Positions 11,356-24,300 of a stretch of DNA of 64,000 nucleotides are shown here, piece after piece; position 1 is the stretch's first letter, and every line of letters starts with the position of its first letter. Source of the stretch: Membranipora membranacea (Eukaryota; Bryozoa; Gymnolaemata; Cheilostomatida; Membraniporidae); contig OU612066.1 of the NCBI GenBank assembly GCA_914767715.1, positions 17,890,283 to 17,954,282 of the forward strand, in the 5' to 3' direction. The notes beneath the pieces are model-generated. The model did not search any database, was not told the origin of the DNA, and worked only from the letters and a program-made list of their open reading frames with translations. Position numbers and translations under genes: made by a program.

Positions 11356-14300
11356 ATGCCGTCAACAATATTTACATCTTCCTTGTCCGAAGCAATATCA
11401 TGGTCATTGGTTGATTATCTTTACATGTTTTTCTGGCTCTGGTTGTTACAAACATCTATTCCGATATGCCTCTTTGCCCTTGGTCTACTGATCAACACTC
11501 TTCTCCGTCGGCTTGTACCGGCAAAACATGAGATACCTCTGCTTGCAGGTGATGCATCATGGTGAGTAATGAAAAATAATTCATCAAATTTTGCAATCAA
11601 GATTATATGTGAAGTATGAGCAATTGCACTAAATTTAAAAATTATTTTAAAATAATTGATTTCAGTAAAATATCAATATCATAAATGTAGGTTGTAGTGC
11701 TGCGCTCACAAAGGCAACCGGATCCTCCAATTTGCGTTTCTTAGTATTCTAGTATCTTCTAGGAGCATTTCTTTATTACTGCTCGAAACTTTATCGATAA
11801 TAAAACATGTGGGTTGCAATTTTTCATTATCAAGCTGACCAAGTAGGAAAGATTTAAGTGTGTAGTTCCTAACAGGACTGAAATAACATCGCAATAATAT
11901 TATCTCCGATTTTAATATTTTGTCATGCCGTTAATCGTCCAGTTTCAATTGTTGGTCAATAAAAAAATGTTCTGAATAACTTGAAAATTGGCCTTTATGT
12001 TGTTATAGAACTCATCGCAAAGATCTTTGATTCATTCAAGACAGAGATTGCTTTAAATAATTATTATATTCCTAGAACCAGCGTTTTACTTATGTGGTAT
12101 ATGTATGGTTCAATAGTCAGTAGATAAAACAGTTAATTTTGCAGGTTCCATGATAACCCAAAGAACAGAATTATAATTCACTCACCTCTTTTTCTCGATG
12201 GACTTCTCAACGAAGACAAGCTCAGAGATATGTTCATGAGAAGGATCATCGATAAAGCTGACAGCCAAAACATGTAGGTCTTTATCAAATTAAAATATGG
12301 GGAGATATATACTAATAAATATTAATTGTACACAATATTACTGGTATATGATTTACGTCATATATATATTTTTTTTGTCAGCAACAATTCATTATTTAAA
12401 ATGTTTTGATCATCTGTGATCTGTGATCCTATCAAGATAAATGACATGCCCATCTCACAAGATTCATCAGTCAAACTTTTAGGGGTTTGCTTTGACAATC
12501 ATATGAGATTCAGTGCTCACGTTGACTCTGTAATAAGTAAGTTAAGGCCAGCTGTGTACGCCATTATTCGGCTCAGGAAAGTTGGGGTCTCCACGTCTAG
12601 TCTGGTCACATTTTATAGATCGAGAATTCTGTCTGTAATCTCGTACCCAGCACCAAGTTGGTTCCCATACTTGTCGAAAGGGGACAAGGAGATTTTTGAA
12701 AGACTACAGAAGTTAAGCCTCAGGGTTATTTTTCTATGGTTAGAACGTTATGATGAACAGCTTGCACTTTGCAGCATTAAATTTAACAGAACTAAGTGTT
12801 TATCTGGACAAATGCTGCCTAAAGTATGTCAATAATGTGAGAAAGAACATCAGCCATCCACATCACCATCATCTACATCACTTAGCAAGAAATGACAGGC
12901 ACCATCACAAAACCACGACCCTCCCTAAATCCAACACTGCTCATTGCAGCAAAAGCCTTTTTTATAAATACGCATAAATACGTCAATGCCTTCTTATTGC
13001 TTCTTTTATTTTTTGTTGTTTTCACATGGTCTTATTTGCCTCATGCATTGATCGGTGGTTAATAAAGTTCATAATAATATTCTACGCTCAGTCAAAAATG
13101 AGTGCATTGGAACTTAAATTTTTTATGCCTTCCTTGCTCCCTGCTACCTTACCATACATGCTAACTTTGTTATCTCATCATGCATTACATCAGCGGTTAC
13201 CTAACCATGCATTTTTATCAAGAGGATGAAAAGTACAAACTTTGTTTGCATAATAGCTTTACGCTTTCATTCAGTCTTCGCATGCCCGCTTGCCCATGCG
13301 GTCAGAAATTATTTTCAGTTATATAACCAACGGAAATAACAAACTTTCCTTCCAATTGAAAAAAATACCAGTACCTTGTTTGAATAATGCGCTTATATTT
13401 GCTTCAACTATAAACAGTATAAATACATCATAATAAATAAGCATTTATATGTTTATGGTTCAACTTTAACAAAATCAAAAATGTCTTGAAGAATATCATT
13501 GATTTTTTTTGGTTTGAGATAAAGTAACTGCATGATGAGAACAAGGAACATGAAGTTATTCATGGGGAAATGCTAGTCCCCAGACTCCCCGGGGGCAACG
13601 CTAATACCATTTTCACAACGAGCCTGAATATTTCTTATTACCATCACCATCATTACTACTGTCACAATAATTATCATTAACCCCATAGCATCAAGAAAAG
13701 GACTTCCACAGCTTAGGGCTTTGTGTGGTGGTCCTATGGTATCAGACAACAACTCTCTGATTGACATGTATAATAGCTTGTATGCTAAAACCCTACTCGT
13801 GTAGCTGATAATGCCATTCCAGGAAAGGTACACACCCGAGGGTGCTGGGGGCCGGAACAGATTGAGAATCCTGCGGCACCTATCGCCTAGCAGTGATTAG
13901 CAAGCGCACTTTCCATTTGCGCCATCACACCATCCCTAAAAAGTATGAGTTGACGGCGCTAATTAGCAAGCCCACTATTCACTACTTGGAGTTGTGTTCC
14001 TTCGTCCCACAACACACCCTACGTGACACAGCGTACGTGCTAGGGTTATTGGCCTAACGTGACCCCTTGCAGTATTCCATTATAAACCGATGCCAATCTA
14101 TCTTTGATGGATAATAATGCAATGCCACTACCGGCTACTAATCAGAGCTTGAACCATCAAGCTAGGATTCACATGGCATTATTTATGTTAACATTTTAAA
14201 AACGTAGATAGCAAACAGGTCAATTTCTGGGTGTCCACAAAACAAATTTGTGATATAACATCTAACTATGTTTTACAAGCGATATCATCCATAATAGAAA

Positions 14301-16563
14301 AGACAAAGCAACAGGATTTGGGCAGTAAACAATGAAGAACACATGTAGCATGTTACGCATGTAGCGTTATTTTTCAATGACATTTATCTTGAAAATGTTT
14401 AGTTCAAGGTTAAAAATTCGGACATTATCCGCATGGTGAAATTTGGGTTATTATCTAGAACTTCAAACAAGGAACCATTGATATGATATATGTATTAGTA
14501 TGTGAAGCAGTATATACATGGGCTGGAAAAGTCAATGCAAGCAGCAGAAGAGCTTTTTCAAATGCCTCATGCCTCACCATAGATAGATACTAACTTGGTT
14601 ACATGGTCACTTTTTCTGATTTTTGTCTTTATTGTATTCATACCTTGTTTAGCCATTTCCAAATTCTGTAAACTTTTGTGTTACTCCTCACGATTGCGAT
14701 TCCAGTTTGAAAAATGTGTGTAAAATGCTTGGTCTTAATTCAGGCTGCATTTAAATGTATGGTCATTTTACCCCTAATATAACATCAAACTAAATTTGTT
14801 TTACAAGCGATATCATCCGTAACAGAAAAGATAAAGCAACAAGATTTGGGCAGTAAACAATGAAGAACACATCTAGCATGTACTTTTATTTTCAGTGATA
14901 TTTATCTTGAAAATGTTTAGTTCAAGGTTAAAAATCCGGACATTATCAGCATGGTGAAATTTGGGATGTTATCTAGAACTTCAAACAAGGAACCATTGAT
15001 ATAATAAATGTATTAGTATGTGAAGAAGTATATACATGGGCTGGTAAAGTCAATGCACACAGCAGAAGAGCTTTGGCTTTTTCAAATGCCTCATGCCTCG
15101 CCATAAATACTAACTTGGTTACATGGTCACTTTTTTTGATTTTTGCCTTTATTGTATTCATACCCTGTTTAGCCATTTCCAAATTCTGTATAACTTTTGT
15201 GTTACTCCTCACGATTGCGATTCCAGTTTGAAAAATGTGTGTAAAATGATTGGTTTTAATTCAGGCTGCATTTAAATTTATGGTCATTTTACCTCGTCCA
15301 GGTCCTGGTCATCCAATTCTATAAAGATGTTTTCTAGTTCTCCGCTGCCAATCAAACAGCAATGATTTCACTGTACAAAATATTGTTCCAATTTGTGGCT
15401 CCCGTTTTTCTTTTTGTAGGTTTTTCAAATTTACGCATTTGGAGATAGCACGCCTAGGTGTAATGATGTGGACACCAGACCCTCACTTCGACATCAAGAA
15501 TCACATCTATTCTCATGATGCAATCATCGAATCGAAGCAGGAAGAGCAACTCCTCTTCTCAATATACTTGCAAAAACCTTTGCCAGCGAATCAACCTCCA
15601 TGGCAGATCATCCTGATACATTCACAGACAAATACAACATTGTTGTTCCGATTTAAACATACAATCGCTGACGGAATTTCTCTTCTACGACTGCTGATGG
15701 AACATCTGGTTGATGAGCAGACATCCTTATCCATTGGTACGCAACCTCACCGTGATTTCAAAAGCATGACCCTTTTAGATTACGTAAAGAAAGGTGTCAA
15801 AATCATCACTGATATGCCCCCATTGGTCAAAACCCTCTATAAAGCCGCAGACAAGCATTGTTTGAAAGCCACTGATCTTAGCGGTGAGAAGATTGTTGCT
15901 TGGTCATCAAAAATTGACATAGGAACGATCAAGCAGATAAAGAATCGAGAAGGCGCCACAGTCAATGATGTCATTGTAGCAGCTATCTGTGAGGCAATAA
16001 GCAGATACCTCAAGGAGCAAAGTCAGAAAGTAGAGCGAGACATCACTGTGTATATTCCAATAACAAATGTGTGGATAGGTGGACAGCTAGTGCTTGAGAA
16101 TAATCTAGGAGTCATCCCAGCTCAGCTGTCAATTTCAGACAAGCATAACTTCCTTGAGCGTATTCAGCTTGGCAAAGCAGAGTCCAATAAAATGAAAAAT
16201 TCCACAATACCGTATGTCTGCGGACTGACCCAGTCTCTTCTCTGTCTGTCACTGCCACCGTTTATATTGGGTCGTGTTCTCGAAACAATCACAGACCGTG
16301 GTACTGCTGTGTTCTCAAATGTCCCAGGGCCGAGTAAACAACTGAAAATAGGAGGTGTCAGCGTTGATAACATTATGTTTTTCGTTCCCACGAGATCTTC
16401 ACTTGGTATTGGAGTGTCTTTTATCAGCTACTGCGGAGAGGTCCAAATCAGTATTGCCACCGATACATCTATAGTGCCAAATCCGAACGAAATAATCCAG
16501 ATATTTGAGCAAATAATAGAAGAAAACAAAACCGATCGCGGTGTCATCAGTAAAAGTGGCTAA
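11356..16563 (+). CDS. WSD-type wax ester synthase/diacylglycerol acyltransferase, plus copy (intact)
   Basis: Exons 11356-11561, 12145-12273 and 15420-16563 join in frame to 492 aa. The ATG at 11356 has A at -3. Residues about 17-52 contain a hydrophobic anchor (LYMFFWLWLLQ..., then ALGLLI) followed by LLRRL. The catalytic HxxxDG lies at 192-197 (HTIADG, preceded by Lys), NDV at 294-296 and NVPGP at 412-416. These match the N-terminal catalytic and C-terminal domains of the WSD family, and the length is normal for it. Known family members make wax esters or triacylglycerol from acyl-CoA; the substrate here is unknown. Splice junctions are ATG/GTGAGT, AT/GTAGGT and GTAG/G. It is a divergently transcribed paralogue of 5837-9255, and the catalytic exons have identical length (1144 bp). 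An AATAAA at 16842-16847 could be the poly(A) signal. Intron 2 carries a LINE relic and a 528-bp tandem duplication. Confidence 0.93.
12400..12980 (+). pseudogene. LINE reverse transcriptase 3' fragment
   Basis: The open frame at 12416-12835 reads GVCFDNHMRFSAHVDSV, then ISKLRPAVYAIIRLRK and SWFPYLSKGDKEIFERLQK. This is the pattern of the region after the RT palm in CR1/Jockey-type LINE ORF2 proteins. A second frame overlapping its end (12750-12977) continues with a His-rich stretch and ends TAHCSKSLFYKYA, like LINE ORF2 C-termini. The jump of frame implies a frameshift. Only the 3' end remains, inside intron 2 of the plus WSD gene and in the same orientation. It is dead by truncation and frameshift. 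Confidence 0.78.
13825..13935 (-). mobile_element. tRNA-derived SINE-like copy
   Basis: On the minus strand an A-box-like TGGCGCAAATGG (13924-13913) and a decayed B box (GGATTCTCAATC, 13871-13860) stand at tRNA-like spacing. They are followed by CCCCCAGCACCCTCGGGTGTG. The tail is similar to that of the fragment at 10330-10430, which suggests one family. It sits within intron 2 of the plus WSD gene. Confidence 0.5.
14253..15290 (+). repeat. Direct tandem duplication, period about 528 bp
   Basis: Unit 1 (about 14253-14768) and unit 2 (about 14785-15290) share most of their sequence, for example GGGCAGTAAACAATGAAGAA and CATGGTCACTTTTT, in the same order. They differ by a few percent substitutions and small indels. 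The duplication lies entirely inside intron 2 of the plus WSD gene and explains its length. No transposon ends were recognised. Confidence 0.88.
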
Positions 16564-17628
16564 CATTGCATAACTAAATCTTAAGATGTTAGATAGAATG
16601 ATACAATAAGTAAGAAGTTTTTGAAGACTTTATTTATTCATTTATCCTTTTGGAATTCTTTATTGCAATGATTTGGTTTCATAGAAGGGGTTTTGTGTTT
16701 GACCAAGGACTCCTTGGTTTGGCAATGTGAGGGAGAGAAATTTTCATTGTCTTGTATTAATTATGTGTATATTTTCATATTACCTTTATATTGTGCAGTG
16801 TTTTATTCCATTATTTTTTATAATCCAACATTATTGATCGAAATAAAAGGAATCAGGAATTTGTACACTTCATGTTTTCTGGCAAAGCAGAGAGTAAGCA
16901 TAAACTAAGCGAGTTTGTGGCATTCAACCTTCGATCTCTCCTCCATGATTAATAATTGAATGCTAAAAACTCATAAACAAAGCTCCCACATAATATTGCT
17001 TTTGCAAGCACTGTTTCCAATGAAATATGTTAGCAGTTATACAGTATGTACTAGGCAGACTCTCAGTGTGATAGGGTGTCATGTACGGGTTAAATATGTG
17101 CTGAATTTTTATCAGGCTAAGTATAGGTTTTTGTTTGTTTGGCTAACACATTGTCCATAATGGCGTCTACAAACTGGAGTACACAGAACACATGAAAATA
17201 AGGAGTTGTCTCCCAATGACAACAAATGGGACAATTCCTCAACATTCCATCTGAATGGTAACTTCTGTTTGCTGTGACATTTACATATGCATGTTCATCA
17301 TTAGTCAAGTTGTTTGGTATTTGAAGTCTATCGATTCTGTAACAATCACTTGGTTTTATATAGTAAGCGATTATACTTCAAGACCAAGAAGCGGCAGCTA
17401 CCTAACAGCAGTTGTGTAGGGTCCGTCCCCTCCTCTGCGAGGCACATCATACTTTTTTGACAGGCCTTTTAATTGAAAATGGTGATTATTTTTCCATATT
17501 AATTCACCTCTACACTTATCAACATCATAATCATCAGTTTTTCCAACCAAGAAAAGGGATGCTTTTTTAGTTCAGATCGAGGCATCGTTGTAAACAGATT
17601 ACGGTTTAGAAGAGGTATTATGAGTGTT

Positions 17629-17675
17629 TATCTCAACGGCCCCATTGTTGTTGTTTTTGGGCCGCTGAGATAAGG
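17629..17675. repeat. Hairpin-forming inverted repeat
   Basis: TATCTCAACGGCCC pairs with GGGCCGCTGAGATA around a T/G-rich loop, with one mismatch in 14 bp. No gene association is clear. Confidence 0.7.
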
Positions 17676-18045
17676 CTATGTATTGATTAATCATAAATAT
17701 TTTAATATATTATGATAAATATCGTAGCACATAAAGTTAATGCAGAGAATGCAGGCAGTCAATGTAGGCTCCAAAATTAAATGACATCATATAGATTCTG
17801 AAAATCACATAAGGTAAACCAAGATTAAATGTGAGGCGGCTAATGAGCTCATTGCTACAACTTATGTAGATGATTTAAGAAGATACAGAGACAACTGTCT
17901 TTCCAATATACGGACCGCATATCTTTTGGCTTTGGCACATGTCTTAAAGGGCTTGGGATTGGCGTTTGACGGCTGGTCATAGACTATCTAGGTGAGAGGT
18001 TTACTTAGCAGTCTGCATTCAAGCAGTTCAACAAGAGTAAATATA

Positions 18046-18084
18046 GCCTGGACAGCCTGGACAGCCTGGACAGCCTGCCCAGGC
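18046..18084. repeat. 10-bp minisatellite GCCTGGACAG, three units plus a variant
   Basis: Three perfect GCCTGGACAG units run into GCCTGCCCAGGC. The last part (GACAGCCTGCCCAGGCTAGA) is shared with the G/C-rich element ending near 49092, so this may be a decayed, internally expanded copy of the same repeat. Confidence 0.75.
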
Positions 18085-18326
18085 TAGAGTAAATAAATAA
18101 ATTAGAAAAACCATGTTTAGTTGATTCATTTGCCATTTGCCAAAGAAAAAAATATAGCACATGGTTATATATCCCACAAAAATACTTTAAATTTATGATA
18201 CAATGTCAAGGCTAAATATTAACACACCTATCATAACTCATTTCCGGTCTAAATTCACTGGAAGCTAGAAAGCTGAACTGGGTTAGTTGAGAAGTGTTGT
18301 AAGTTTTTACCCAACTGCCATCCGTA

Positions 18327-21300
18327 ATGGATTCTGAGACAGCTAAACAACAGTTCACCCTGGAGGCTGTGAGACAGTTCATGCTGGAGAGTGGTGGAAT
18401 GTGTACCAATCATGATCTGGTAGCATACTTTAAGCCATTACTAAACCACACAGTCAGGAAATGTAAGTTTGTACAACTAGCTACTCTACTGTTAGTGTTG
18501 CTAACTGTAAACCAAAGAGGAACTCCTTACTGTAAACAGACTGAGAACTACTAGCATGCACATGTGAAGATCTTATCCTGATAGTTGGGCTATTTCAAAT
18601 GTAATTTCACTGTGTGCATATCTTTATGTTTTAGTGGAGAACAGAAATAAGTTGAAGGAGTTTGTCCAGCTTTTAGCTTCTGTTGAAACTAAAGATGTGA
18701 GTAGTTTTTGAGCATATAATTCAAATTATTTTATTCTATTCTATTCTGACAATTGAGTAGACATCTAGTTTTTTGGATTATAGACTGATATATTTTAGAT
18801 TGCAAGTTCTAATCAAAGATTAAAGCATTATATGTTATTTATTTGGAGCTGAGTTTAGAGATTGAATTTCTTAATTCTTAGACCACATAGTAAGTGTCAT
18901 GTGGGGCCCCTGAGTAGGCTGACAAGCTGATTAGTGATCATTGATCTTTGTAGGGTGAGAAGGTTCTTGTTCTGAAGAAACGTTATCAAGAACAGGGATG
19001 TCAAAACCTGTTCCACAGCCAATCCCCATCTGGCCCTACCGGTATAAAATTGGATGAACCATCACAGATATCTGTACCCCAGGCGTTTAATTCACCAGTA
19101 CCAACAGAACAACAACCTATACCTCCTCAGAGGACAAGTCGGTAAGTCTGCTGTATGTGTGGAGGGGCTCTTGACGGTTTCGGGAGGGGTTGGTGCCCAC
19201 ACAATACGATGGTCTCGCCGAGAGTAGATGAAACGGGTTCCATCGAAGCAAAGAGATAGATGTACTCCTCAACGTAAAGGATATGAGAATGAATCAACCG
19301 TCAAATGATAATGAGATTTATTATTATGACTCTGCCTGTTCAAACACTTGTGAACATGCGAAGTCCTGTTCGTGATATAACTCATCTAAGCATTGATATG
19401 AATATATCAATGCATCTAAGTAATGAAATCACAGTATAATGGGATGCTAACGACTTTTTTCCCTACCGCAAGGAGGTCAGCTAGGCAAACTCCTCCCCCC
19501 GCAACCCACAAAAGGCCTAGGCTGAAGCATGCAATCTTAAGCTGACCAAAGCCTCTCCCAATCCCTAGCCTAAGCTCAATGATAAATTCACCAGTGCTTC
19601 CACCATCCATCTTATCTAAAAATTATCGTTTTTGTTCTGTTGCTGTGACCAACTCATATCATTGTTAATATAATTTTTAATCTAACAGTTTGGTGATAAG
19701 TTCCAGCTGGATTGATTAAGCTTTGGGTTTATTAATAGAGTGCTGCTATTACCAGCTTCGGAGCTTCATGCTAAAGGTGTTCTTCCTATATATTTATGTT
19801 TTGTTGCACATATAACATAATTTCTGTTGTGTCAGATCTAACAGCCAAGGTAATGGTGATTCCTCATTCTATCAATCCGACCAGTCCCCGCCTCAAGAAT
19901 TTGGTTTCTACAGGTGAGCTCCTTTTTGTATCAATACTGGAATTAGGGGATGTGTGTGGTTTGTTGCAGCATAGTTAGGCTACAGTATAATATAACTTTG
20001 GTATCTTGTAAGCTTTATAACTAAGCCGTATCTAGAAATCAAAGATCTTATTATAAAGATAAAGATTATTTTGCCCGCCTATCTGCCGCATATGTTCCAA
20101 ATAACCCAACACCTTGCCATTAATGAACTCTCAAGAATACATCATTACTGGTCAATGGTCTGCGGAATCATGATGTTGTTTTAGATACTGTGTTGTGGAT
20201 TTGTTTTGGTTTTGTTTATAATCTTGTTTTCTTTTTATATTTGATTATCTCATCGCTAGCTTGCATGGCTTGTCCATCATTATTTTGTTGCAACATTATG
20301 CAATATGCAAATTTTTCAACAGTTTCCTGTCACAGGGTTACATGAAGATGCAGGTTGTCTAGACGGATAGACATCGATATCCCAATTCTCTAAGTATTCT
20401 AGTGGCTGTAGTGGAACCTCCCTTTCAGCCACAGAACTTGGACACACTTTGCAAGCCTGAGTGATAGCGGATAATCATTAAGTGAAAGATGGCAGAAAGA
20501 ATCAAATACCATAAAAACTCTAGGGATCAACATACATTAGTTTGAAAGGATCCCGTGAGGATTTTGGGCTCCATATGTTGTGGGATAATATTGTGTATTG
20601 TGTAATATTATCATGTCTTTTTCAAAGAATACTTGTCACATTTCATATTCATATTCATTGGTAACTATTATCCTTGTTATTAGCGCTGGTGCTTATTCAC
20701 GGGGAGCAGCTCCTGCGCCTCCACCTCAGACACAACCTCCACTTAGTAAACCTGACTATGTGGAGACAACACCTGCCCCGTCTGCAAGTGTTGCACCCTG
20801 GGATAGACATGTGATTGTGACACCTAGAAGTTCTCCACCTCCACCTGTCATCATAGAAAAAGCACCTGCTCCAGTCAGTCAGCCCGCTTACCAGCCACCT
20901 CCTCCACGCTCTACTGATAACGGGTAAGCTCATAGAAGTATTACTGCTTAATCCAGAAAATCTGGAATAGATAGTTGCATCAAACTAGGTTTCGAGGCTT
21001 GGTATTGGTGAATATTTGCTTTTCATCATATTTTACGCAATTTTTTTAGTCTTAGGCTAGGCTAATTTATTTGATATACTCATAGCCAAACAGCAACAGA
21101 CAATATCTTATCCTCAACTTCAGTATTCAGGATTGAATGCTCTTTCAATATTGGTACTTAGTCAAAGCTGGTACAACATTTACAAATGCACTATATGTAC
21201 ACCAAATCGATGGTTCACTGGTTATTGGGCTTTGATAAAGTACACTGTAAAATGCTGCAATTAATGCTCACATTATCACACACATATTGCATGTTCCCTC

Positions 21301-24300
21301 TTAGCAGCTTATATAGATCAGCACCTGATGGACAGAGCGACACAGCAAGCATATCATCATCAGCGTCACAACCATCTACTGATATGGGATTTTACAGTAA
21401 CTTAGTCACCAATAGATCACACAGCACGGCTTCCTCTGCTGATAGGAGGTGGGATGGCATAACTGCAGGCTCAGTGCTCAGACTTCAAACAGTTGGGAGT
21501 TAGTGGTACCTTTTTTTGGTAACAAGGTGGCACTAATTCCGCTAGATTTGACGTCTATGCACTTGAACTAGTGTGAGTTGGGTCTGAAGTTGGAAACAAA
21601 CTGGCAATAGTAATCAGTGTAACAAAGCTGATGATGAAAAACGTTTGTTTTGCTGATAAGAATGCTCAGTATCTAAATATTTAGATATTTAGACAGAGCT
21701 GACAGCATCAAATAATAATTCCTTTGCCTGATAAGATAAGATGTTAACAAGTTGCTAGTCTGTTTCTAGCTTTTGTATAAATACCTGATCCATTCTATAA
21801 GGGTTTTTAGTGGACCACTTTCTCAGTTCTAAAGAAGTGAGCCAGTATAACCCCCAAACAGAATATGCCAAGTACTCGTGCTTACTTCAGCTTCCTCTAT
21901 TAGATTGTTTTATTGAATTGGTAATAGTATTTAAGTTTTCACATTTGGGTAATAATGATCTCCCACGCTAAAATGAACTCGCTGTAATTGAATGTTGCAC
22001 AAATATGAATGTTCCGAATACCTACACTGTTTCTGGTTAAACAAGGCACAAAGGTTTTTGGGGAATTATCATTTATACAAAAGTGACTTTGAAAGTTGCC
22101 TGCACTTCAATGTAAGTAGGGTAAATCCTTGTTTTATGATTCATCATTTGATATCTGATGTGATACCTTGACACATCCAGGTTTGATTGCAGTTCTATGG
22201 TTAGACCAGCTAGTCCTCCACCAGCTCCCCCTCTTGTATCCAGCCGTTCTCAGCTACCAGCCGGAAATCCTGAGCGACATACTACTAACGGGGACGAGAA
22301 TACCGACCCGATGGCCAGAGAGGAGCATCTTGAGAGAACCCCTGGTGAACCAGTGAGTCACATTTTTTTAACATGTGAATGCTATTTGTGTATAATGTAT
22401 TTGAAGGTGTTCAGTATAACATCTGTTTGAAAAATGGTAAAAGGTGGAAGTGTGCAGGCCATTGATTGATTGATTGATTGTATTCTATCACTAACATAAA
22501 ATATTATGTTGCGAGATAAGGGTGTTCATAGACTTAATAATAAGTCTATGGTGCGTGCTTATCATTTGCAGTAATTGGCATCTTCTTTTTGAAGACTTCC
22601 CAACAAATTTCATCAATTCTTCGCAGCCAGCCTACAGGAAAAAAAAACAATGTTTGATTTGCTTTCAAATTTTGCTATTTCACTCATAGGAAGTTATTTA
22701 AAGGGCATCACAACGATATTGATGATTGTTATTACAATTTTCACAAAAAAAAACTCTGTGACATAAAACTTATCTTGCTTTGTAGTTCAACAGTGAAACA
22801 TTAAAGAAAACACCAATGAGTGCCAAGGATAGAATCAAACAGTTTGATCAGACCATAGCTGAGCAGGCTAGCGAAGTGTCTAAAGCACCCAGACGAAACA
22901 ACAGGGTAAGTGATGTTTGCTTAACTCATCAGTTAAATGTGTGATATTGGAAAGCATGGTGAGTCAGTATTCAATGATATATACTGTTACTCGTCTAAAT
23001 CTTCATAACATGATCATGTGACAAGGTATGTTTGGAAATCTCATCATACTCACCAGTCAGGCAAGATGAATCAGAAATAGTATTTATCTTCTCTTGGGAA
23101 AAGAGAGAACAACTCAGTAATTGCAATGCAGCCACTGGTGTTACTGGTGCCAGTTCCTGAGCCTTTTTATGTTATGACATGTGCATACAACAAGGGTTGT
23201 GAGATATCTGTAAACCGACGCCCACTATTTAATCATTATTTTATAAGCCTACCAGCAGATTAAGTATGAAAATTGATATTTGGGGTTCTTACTATAATGT
23301 AACTATGCATTATTTAAATTACAGCACATGGCAGAGAGAAATCAGGATGATAAAACAAAGAGCATCATGCACATGGAACCAGAATACGACGGAGAATTCC
23401 CTATGGAGAAGGTAGCTATATATCATAACACACGAGACATGATTATTGTATTGAGCCTCTTCTAATCTGAAGCATTAGATCTCCCCGCCTCCTTGCTCAG
23501 CTTGCCCTTATATGTCAAAGGGTTTATCTTCCTAAATAGCCCGTCTTGATAAACTTTCCCCCCCCCCCCCCCCCAACACAAAGCTTGTCAAGAAAGGTTA
23601 CTTCCTAAGCAAGCTGTCAGAATGCAATGGTTGATATCTGGAAACTGTTACTCCTCTAATCTGATATAGCCATAACATTGTCAACACGATACATCAACCT
23701 GGTGATTTATAAAGGGTCATTGGTAGAAATTGGTGGAAATTTTTGGGGTGACATTTTCTGGCTTTAGCGCTTTAGCTGTTGTATGGAAATGAGTTTGAGA
23801 TTTCAGTCCTTATTACTAGCATTCCACTGTCAACCACCTCCATGTCAGTTGTTGAAGATGGGTGTAAATGACCACAGACCAATGTTAGCAAGGCATCCAA
23901 ACAACTTGGAGGTGTATGTAAAACGAACGACTCCATACAATCGCCAGAAAGAGGCTAACATACCTCACATTTTATATATTAACTTTAATCGATATCCAGA
24001 GGTCATCCGTTGGGGAATGTTTTGCACTCAGTGTTTTGCACAGTTTGATTTGGTTCAACTGTGTCTTGGAACTATTATTCAAATATGAACCTTTGCTCCA
24101 CTAAACCAACTCATCGACTAAATTTGGATCATTTTAAAGTCATTTAACAATTATCGTTTTAGTAAAATTGTTGTCGTAAAAAATATTTTGCTTTTTTTTG
24201 CTATTCTTCCTTGCTGATTTATTTGGAATTCTTTTTACAAGCCTTCTCCTAAATTGCGGTCACGCTGCAACAGATCTGAACGGCCAAAAGCAATGATTGA

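Larger units (their letters stand above)
16564..18326. other. Intergenic stretch between the WSD and sowah genes
   Basis: It contains the WSD 3' flank with an AATAAA at 16842-16847, a hairpin at 17629-17675, a 10-bp minisatellite at 18046-18084, and an unexplained open frame at about 17823-17982. No complete gene was recognised. Confidence 0.55.

Noticed and set aside
15439-16563. Reading the WSD catalytic exon as an intronless gene starting at 15439
   Set aside because: The first codon there is TTG, not ATG. The frame extends upstream to a splice acceptor and joins exons 1 and 2 in phase, as in the paralogue.
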